Shown in pieces: positions 32,116 to 37,312 of a stretch of 37,312 nt of DNA (its first letter is position 1; every line of letters begins with the position of its first letter). The stretch is from positions 1-37,312 of the IMG/VR virus record IMGVR_UViG_3300037119_002854; one strand, 5' to 3'. The notes beneath the pieces were generated by a model. The model did not search any database. It worked only from the letters and a program-made list of their open reading frames with translations, and was not told the origin of the DNA. The position numbers and the translations under genes were made by a program. The stretch comes from a virus.

Positions 32116-33285
32116 ATGTCGATGACCTCCGTTGACCCGACCGCCAGTCAGGCGCGCAATACCCGTGGGAAGGCGCCTGTCGCCTCGCTCATGCGGAATG
32201 GCATCCTCATGGATGCCACGGTGACGGAGATGACAGTCAACTACGCCGAAGGTCAGCATGACCAGGCCATCTTGTCGTGCGTCTCCTCGACGTTGGAGAA
32301 CACGGACGGGTTCGTTGACTCGACCTTCTCGTTCTACTTCGGTGCTGCCCCTCGGTCGGCTCTGTTCCAGGGGTACATCAGCGCCGTGACCGATGAGCAG
32401 GATGCTCAGGGTCAGTTGTCGTTCAAGCTCACGATGTTGGGAGCCTCCAAGGCGATGTTCGCTGGGCAGCCCAGGTATTGGAGCAACAAGACGATCCCCG
32501 ACGCCGTCCGTGATCTCACCAGCGCCAACATGATTGGCTTCTACGGGCAGTCACACACCTATGTGTGGAGAGCACTGGCCCAGACCGAAGAGAGCGACTG
32601 GCAGATGCTCAAAAGCTTGGCCACCCGCATCGGGTGGGTGGTCTACTACCGCTTTGGTGTGATACTGCTGTATGAGCCGAACTCTCTCTACATCAATTCG
32701 GGGGAGTACACAACGTTGGTCGCCAGCCAGACCAACCCCGATACTTCCGACACGTATGAGTCACGCAACATGATCGAGTTCCAGGCGACCGAAGACGCTG
32801 AGGTGCTGCCCCAGAACTTGGGCAAGCGGTTCGGCTTCTTCACTACTGCCAACGACGTGCAGATCAAGGAGCAGACGGGGACATACAAAGGGTTCTTGTT
32901 CGAGACGGACACCACCGTGCGTGACCAGGACGAGGCGACGGTGTTCATCACCGCTGCCGACTCCACCATCGCTGGCTGGCGTCTTCATGCTGTGGCCCGC
33001 ATCTGGGGCGACGCCGACATCTACCCTGGCATGTGCGTGAACGTCAAGACCACCACCGGCTACTCGAAGAACGATGGTCGTTGGCTTGTTAGGTCGGTAT
33101 CACACCAGGCCGACCGTTCGCAGTACCAGACGCAGCTTCTGCTCTCTCGGCCGAAGAACTGGGTCAGGGGTGGCTTACTCGCCTATCGCCCGTTCTGGGA
33201 GCAGAACATGGCCTCGACCCGTGCTCGCCCCTACCTCCAGGATCTCCAGGGCAAGTGGTACTCGTCGTGGAGGGCAGCGGCATGA
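32116..33285 (+). CDS. Baseplate hub protein (gp27/gpD-like)
   Basis: This 389-residue protein starts with ATG directly after the previous TAG. An N-terminal beta-barrel-type part (LMRNGILMDATVTEMTVNYA, ALFQGYISAVTDEQDAQGQL) is followed by SKAMFAGQPRYWSNKTIPDA. Then comes TEESDWQMLKSLATRIGWVV, the characteristic W-x-ML/F-L...R-x-G segment of gp27/gpD/VgrG-like hub proteins. The region IYPGMCVNVKTTTGYSKNDG RWLVRSVSH is the second barrel of that fold. Trimers would join the tube to the spike. No spike domain is fused; the spike may be encoded beyond the window. One GTATCACACC near-motif lies in the gene at 33097-33106. Confidence 0.78.
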   Translation: MSMTSVDPTASQARNTRGKAPVASLMRNGILMDATVTEMTVNYAEGQHDQAILSCVSSTLENTDGFVDSTFSFYFGAAPRSALFQGYISAVTDEQDAQGQLSFKLTMLGASKAMFAGQPRYWSNKTIPDAVRDLTSANMIGFYGQSHTYVWRALAQTEESDWQMLKSLATRIGWVVYYRFGVILLYEPNSLYINSGEYTTLVASQTNPDTSDTYESRNMIEFQATEDAEVLPQNLGKRFGFFTTANDVQIKEQTGTYKGFLFETDTTVRDQDEATVFITAADSTIAGWRLHAVARIWGDADIYPGMCVNVKTTTGYSKNDGRWLVRSVSHQADRSQYQTQLLLSRPKNWVRGGLLAYRPFWEQNMASTRARPYLQDLQGKWYSSWRAAA

Positions 33286-33713
33286 TCCCCTACCGGGCCA
33301 TCTCCTTCCCCTTCCGCTTCATCAACGGCAACGTGGCTACCACGACGACGTACGACGAGCTTGTTCGTGGCCAGGTGATCGACGCCCTGATGACCAACCA
33401 GGGTGAGCGTGTCTTCCGACCCACCTACGGGTGCGATGTCATCGCTGCACTGTTCGACCCCCGTGAGGAACTAGCCCGCAAGGATGCTGCGGGCATCATC
33501 CAACGACGTTTGGAGGCGTTCGTCCCCCGCTGCACCGTCGAGAAGTGCGTGATCGAGCTTCCACCGGGGACCACCCGAGTGGATGTCGTCGTCATCTACA
33601 AGTCCTCTCGGTACGGCACTGATGTCACTCTGCGGGTGCCCATCTCGGCGTCTGAGTTCGCCAATCGTGCTCTCGCCAACGCGCCTACATCAACAGGAGA
33701 AGATTTTCCATGA
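33282..33713 (+). CDS. gp25-like baseplate wedge protein
   Basis: This 143-residue protein starts at an ATG at 33282 overlapping the previous stop (ATGA), with GGAGG nine bases before; an upstream in-frame start at 33255 is rejected. The pattern YDELVRGQVIDALMTNQGER, VFRPTYGCDVIAALFDPREE and IIQRRLEAFVPRCTVEKCVI is that of T4 gp25/lysozyme-like wedge proteins. It includes the R/E-x-x-P-x-x-G-x-x-l core (family name only; catalysis is not implied). It forms the inner wedge with the gp6-like protein encoded next. Confidence 0.85.
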   Translation: MIPYRAISFPFRFINGNVATTTTYDELVRGQVIDALMTNQGERVFRPTYGCDVIAALFDPREELARKDAAGIIQRRLEAFVPRCTVEKCVIELPPGTTRVDVVVIYKSSRYGTDVTLRVPISASEFANRALANAPTSTGEDFP

Positions 33714-36079
33714 CTGATGTCGGAGTACTCATCTCCGTAAACGACGAGACAACGAAGACTCGGCCCGAACTCGACTACACCAACCGCGACTTCACCGCCA
33801 TCCGTGCTCAGTTGGTCGGCCTAGCCCGGGGCATCATGCCCGAGTGGAACACGGCCGGTGACTCCGCTGACTTTGGCACCCTCCTGCTGGAGTTGTTCGC
33901 CTACATGGGCGACGTGATGCACTTCTACATCGACCGCACGGCTAGTGAGGCGTTCTTGGGGACTGCGGTGCGGCCGACCTCGGTGATGTACATCGCTGAC
34001 ATGTTGGGATACATCCCTATCGGCCAGCACGCCGCATCGGTAACCCTCACGTTCAAGATGGACGAAAGCCTCGACCCCGACCACCCGCTAGACGATGTCA
34101 CCATCCCCCGAGGGACGAGGGTTCACAACACCCCCGACAACGCCAACGCTCTGATCGTGTTCGAGACGCAGGAGATCGTTCTCCTCAGCCCAGGCAAGAC
34201 AGCGACCTCCTTCGCCACGGAGGGCATCTCGCAGCGCGACATCATGATCGGTACCTGCTACGGCGTGCCCAACGCTGACTTCACGATCCAGGATGCTGGA
34301 GTGATCTACGGGACCGTCGAAGCCGTCACCGTCGAAGGATTCCAGACCGTCAAGTGGAGTCACGTCTCGGACCTCTCGTTGGCCCGCCCCAATCAGACGG
34401 CCTTCACCACCTACCAGGACGACCAGAACCGCACGCACGTCGTGTTCGGGGACAACGCTGCTGGTCGCATCCCTTCGGTGAACAGCCAGGTCTACGTCAA
34501 CTACAGGTATGGCGTTGGGGCTGCGGCCAACTTGCTGACCACCGGCTCATTGACGACGATCATCCCGCCGCCTGACGTAAGCATCCAGAGCATCAGCGTG
34601 ACCAACGAGAAGTCGCCCATCGGCGGCAGCGATCCAGAGTCGGTCGAGTCCATTAGGTTCTCGGTCCCCCGCTCGGGGGCACGCATCCGCAGTCGTGCCG
34701 TCACGCTCAACGACTACGCCGACCTGGCGATGCAGGTTCCCGGGGTGGCCAAGTCGGTCAGCTACGGAACGGTCTATACCTCGGTACGGGTGCGTATCGC
34801 TCCGGTCGGCATGGACCAGGACGACGCTGCGATGGACCGACTGTGCAAGGCCGTCGACCAGTATCTCACCGACAAGATCCTCATCGGCTCCTCGGTGTAC
34901 ATAGAGCCGCCACAGTCCTCCATGTTGTGGCAGTGGATCTTCATCCGTGTCGTCGTGCATGTGGTCGAGACGTACAACCGCACCGCAGTGCGCGAGCAGG
35001 TCGAATCGGTGATCCGCAAGATCCTCGACTTCGATGTGGTCGACTTCGGAATGAGGGTGACGGTGGGTTCGATCTACCGGGCCGTGCTCTCGGTGGCTGG
35101 TGTCGAGTATGCCGACCTGCGGTGGCTCAGTCCTGATGAGCCACCCGACATCGACCCCAATGCTCCTACCGGAGGTGGCGGTGGCAACACGTCACCCCTC
35201 TTCTCGGGGACGTGGGCGTACAGCGCCTCGACGGCGACTGGAAACCCCGGTACCAGGTACTTCCGACAGAACGATCCGACCACGATCACGCGTCTCACGT
35301 TCTCCAAGAACGACAACACCGACACCGACAAGGGAGCCAACCTGCTCACTCTCAAACTCGGTGACCAGATCGTCATGCGACCCATGTCCGATACCACATC
35401 GTGGCACAGCTTCATCGTCACGGCTCGTACCGACAACACGGGAACGCCAGGTTGGGTCGACATCACCGTGGTTGCCAACCAGAGCGCCGACGTGCTCATC
35501 AACCCAGCCGCCAACGATCCAGTGCTGTTCGACTTCCTGCGTTTCACCCCTACCCCTGTGTCGGTTGGTGACGTGGCTGACATCGACACCGACGACCTGC
35601 TGATTCCGCGCATCGATACGAATGAGGTGATCGAGGAGAACGTGGACGAGGTTCAGGTGCTCACCATGTCCACCCCGGCGCCCACCAGCGGCCAGTGGAA
35701 GTTGACCACGATCACCCCCAAGCACGGCACCATCCAGACCGCAGATATCGCCCACAACGCCACCGCTGGGGTGATCAAGGCGGCGCTCAACGTTGCCATT
35801 CCCGCCAACACCATCACGGTGGTGAGTACTGGTACGACGACGCCGGATACCGACCCCATCAGCACCACTCCCGTGAAGCTCACCTTCGAGGGCTATGGCC
35901 ACGTCTCGCCCTCCACCATCCAGGCGGGCACGACCCCACTCTCTGGTGGCGCAGTGATCACCCCGACCACCACCACTGAAGGGGCCACCAACATCTACGT
36001 CGAGGCCGGATACACCGAAGATGAACGCACCCACGACGGCCTGTGGGTGATTGCTCACGGAGGATTGGCCAACTCCTGA
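33710..36079 (+). CDS. gp6/J-like baseplate wedge protein with C-terminal domain insertions
   Basis: This 789-residue protein starts with ATG overlapping the previous stop (ATGA). The first ~480 residues follow the baseplate J-like pattern: LDYTNRDFTAIRAQLVGLAR, TLLLELFAYMGDVMHFYIDR, RGTRVHNTPD, VVFGDNAAGRIPS and PGVAKSVSYGTVYTSVRVRI. After a glycine linker (TGGGGGNTS) comes one beta domain (NPGTRYFRQNDP..ITRLTFS) and then IDTDDLLIPRIDTNEVIEEN. A second domain follows with GTIQTADIAHNATAGVIKAA, resembling a repeat domain widespread in phage virion proteins. These additions make it longer than typical J proteins. It forms the wedge that controls sheath contraction. Confidence 0.85.
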   Translation: MTDVGVLISVNDETTKTRPELDYTNRDFTAIRAQLVGLARGIMPEWNTAGDSADFGTLLLELFAYMGDVMHFYIDRTASEAFLGTAVRPTSVMYIADMLGYIPIGQHAASVTLTFKMDESLDPDHPLDDVTIPRGTRVHNTPDNANALIVFETQEIVLLSPGKTATSFATEGISQRDIMIGTCYGVPNADFTIQDAGVIYGTVEAVTVEGFQTVKWSHVSDLSLARPNQTAFTTYQDDQNRTHVVFGDNAAGRIPSVNSQVYVNYRYGVGAAANLLTTGSLTTIIPPPDVSIQSISVTNEKSPIGGSDPESVESIRFSVPRSGARIRSRAVTLNDYADLAMQVPGVAKSVSYGTVYTSVRVRIAPVGMDQDDAAMDRLCKAVDQYLTDKILIGSSVYIEPPQSSMLWQWIFIRVVVHVVETYNRTAVREQVESVIRKILDFDVVDFGMRVTVGSIYRAVLSVAGVEYADLRWLSPDEPPDIDPNAPTGGGGGNTSPLFSGTWAYSASTATGNPGTRYFRQNDPTTITRLTFSKNDNTDTDKGANLLTLKLGDQIVMRPMSDTTSWHSFIVTARTDNTGTPGWVDITVVANQSADVLINPAANDPVLFDFLRFTPTPVSVGDVADIDTDDLLIPRIDTNEVIEENVDEVQVLTMSTPAPTSGQWKLTTITPKHGTIQTADIAHNATAGVIKAALNVAIPANTITVVSTGTTTPDTDPISTTPVKLTFEGYGHVSPSTIQAGTTPLSGGAVITPTTTTEGATNIYVEAGYTEDERTHDGLWVIAHGGLANS

Positions 36080-37312
36080 TGTCTGACGACGAACCAGATC
36101 CGACACCCCCACCGGAGGGTGACGCAGAGTGGTGGCCAGGATGGCCCGACGAGAACGCCATGTACCGGCACCCGGCCTTTGCGGTGCAGAGAACTCATGT
36201 CGGCTACATCGAGGGTGGTGACTACACCCGTGGCTCAACCGACTCCGATCTGGTCCAGACGGCGATCCGCTATCCGATCAGTTCGCCAGCCGGTGAGGCA
36301 GCAGCAGGACAGGGGATCCTCTACTCCCGGCCGTACGACTATCACACCGTCGAACTCTTCTGGGGCATCCCCGGCAAGGTGGCCGACGTTTGGGCTGAGG
36401 TGGCGATCATCCGCTCGGCCTTCGGCTATCCGGCTACCGTCAACGACGGCCAGACGATCATGCGGAACTACCGGACGACGATGTTCCCGCCCGATGGCGA
36501 TGTGCCCGACGACTTCGTCGCCCCTTCCCTTTACGACCTGCGCGACCCCCGCAAGGGAGGCAAGGGACAGTTGACCTCTGGTCGGTACTACTACTATTCG
36601 CTGTTCTTCCGGGTCAACCTGGAGTGGAAGCGTTCGTTCACCTCAGCCACCCTGTTGCCTCGCGACTTCAAGCACAGCGAACACTTGTGGGACAGCTTGC
36701 CGCCGTACTACCAGTGGATCGACAACCAACAGCGAGAGCAGGACGGCGATCTGCGCCGGTTCCTGCGGGTGTTCGGCTTCGAGCTTGACCAGACCCGTGA
36801 GTACGTCGAGCAGTGGCAGGAGTTGTATCACATCGACTACTGCCCGGTACCCCTACTGCGTCGACTCGGGCCGAACTTCGGAGTGGCACCCTTCGAGTCG
36901 GGGGTAGGTGATATCAGGTTCCGAGCCTTGATGTCGGAGGTTGGATTCCTCTACGGCATTCGGGGGACTCGTCGGTGCTTGGAGAGGGTGTGCGAAGCGG
37001 TATCGAAGTATGAGTGCAGCGTGACTCAGACTGGCAACCTGATGACGCTCCCAGATGACTCCGACTTCTTCGAGGGCACGGGCAACTGGGCAGGGGCGCA
37101 TCCCGATCTCGACCCGGCCACGGTGATCGGCGTTGGCGTTGGGCCACTGGTACCTCCAGACAGGGTGTTCTTGGAGGCCAACAAGGTCGTGCAGCCACCG
37201 CCTGGCTACGGGCGTGGTGTGATGAAGGTGTGGACGAGCGAAGCTGACGAAGTGACTGATCTGCTCATCACTTGCGGTTGCGGCATCACCTACGACGAGT
37301 ACCAGGGCAAAG
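36079..37312 (+). CDS. Tail protein I-like baseplate wedge protein (3' end outside window)
   Basis: The ATG at 36079 overlaps the previous stop (TGATG) and the frame stays open to the window end, giving 411 codons. The N-terminus is acidic and Pro-rich (DDEPDPTPPPEGD), then WGIPGKVADVWAEVAIIR. The core LWDSLPPYYQWIDNQQREQD, GDLRRFLRVFGFELDQTREY and IRFRALMSEVGFLYGIRGTR follow the P2 gpI/phage tail I pattern (LP.yyq..D, L..fL..fg.eld, and an R...G.R segment). The C-terminal piece shown begins a further domain with CGCG. It is probably the outer wedge protein linking baseplate to fibres. The rest of the gene is unseen. Confidence 0.72.
   Translation, partial: MSDDEPDPTPPPEGDAEWWPGWPDENAMYRHPAFAVQRTHVGYIEGGDYTRGSTDSDLVQTAIRYPISSPAGEAAAGQGILYSRPYDYHTVELFWGIPGKVADVWAEVAIIRSAFGYPATVNDGQTIMRNYRTTMFPPDGDVPDDFVAPSLYDLRDPRKGGKGQLTSGRYYYYSLFFRVNLEWKRSFTSATLLPRDFKHSEHLWDSLPPYYQWIDNQQREQDGDLRRFLRVFGFELDQTREYVEQWQELYHIDYCPVPLLRRLGPNFGVAPFESGVGDIRFRALMSEVGFLYGIRGTRRCLERVCEAVSKYECSVTQTGNLMTLPDDSDFFEGTGNWAGAHPDLDPATVIGVGVGPLVPPDRVFLEANKVVQPPPGYGRGVMKVWTSEADEVTDLLITCGCGITYDEYQGK

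Noticed and set aside
6562-36999. General excess of GATACC/GGTATC hexamers
   Set aside because: By-eye counts are only about twofold above expectation and mostly explained by Ile/Val/Tyr codons and ribosome-site hairpins; not reported as a separate signal.
1-37312. tRNA genes, CRISPR arrays, insertion sequences, att sites
   Set aside because: Genes are packed with gaps of at most 125 bases; no tRNA-like cloverleaf, regularly spaced direct repeat, transposase or integrase was seen.

Overview
The window is one continuous structural-gene block of a contractile-tailed (myovirus-type) double-stranded DNA phage. All recognised genes lie on the + strand, packed with ATGA, GTGA or TGATG stop/start overlaps, GC-rich (roughly 60% by eye), with many GTG starts and strong GGAGG-type ribosome-binding sites. 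The host cannot be read directly. High GC, Gly/Thr-rich LamG-type fibres, a fibre C-terminus ending KVYLGATQVWP and three virion-borne cell-wall hydrolase domains suggest a high-GC Gram-positive (actinobacterial) host, but that is inference. Terminase, replication, lysis, integration, tRNA and CRISPR elements are not present.

Layout. (1) 1-1034: the 3' end of an IPT/TIG + LamG appendage protein. (2) 1031-7463: head module: portal, three tandem paralogous genes of unknown function, scaffold, major capsid protein (N4-gp56-like), a probable decoration protein and a small conserved protein. No recognisable prohead protease is present. (3) 7479-19786: receptor-binding and adhesion region: a fibre with a His-x-His collar/tip, a BppU-like adaptor, a 57-residue collagen-like protein, a 199-aa structural protein, a 1569-residue LamG/beta-helix/short-repeat protein and a 1076-residue Fn3/Ig/beta-helix protein, with two small virion genes between the giants. 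(4) 19783-23909: probable connector and tail-completion genes, mixed with two further fibre-type proteins. (5) 23985-37312: tail: sheath, tube, assembly chaperone with a probable +1 frameshift extension, tape measure with two peptidoglycan-hydrolase domains, a baseplate protein with an NlpC/P60 domain, a gp53/LysM-like protein, hub, gp25-like wedge, gp6/J-like wedge and a tail-protein-I-like gene cut by the window end.

How the genes work together: portal, scaffold and capsid protein build the procapsid. Connector and terminator proteins join it to the sheath/tube tail, whose length is set by the tape measure. The hub and wedge proteins form the baseplate. The fibre region probably supplies host recognition, and the M15, lysozyme-like and NlpC/P60 domains would open the cell wall during DNA entry.

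Features beyond the standard inventory: triplication of the gene after the portal; a recurrent GATAC-N4-GTATC hairpin, which in three of four sites holds the Shine-Dalgarno sequence in its loop; a recurrent, one-strand-only motif GTAWCACAAY in both intergenic and coding DNA; and an array of about 20 short beta-type repeats with a possible four-module higher order in the 1569-residue protein.
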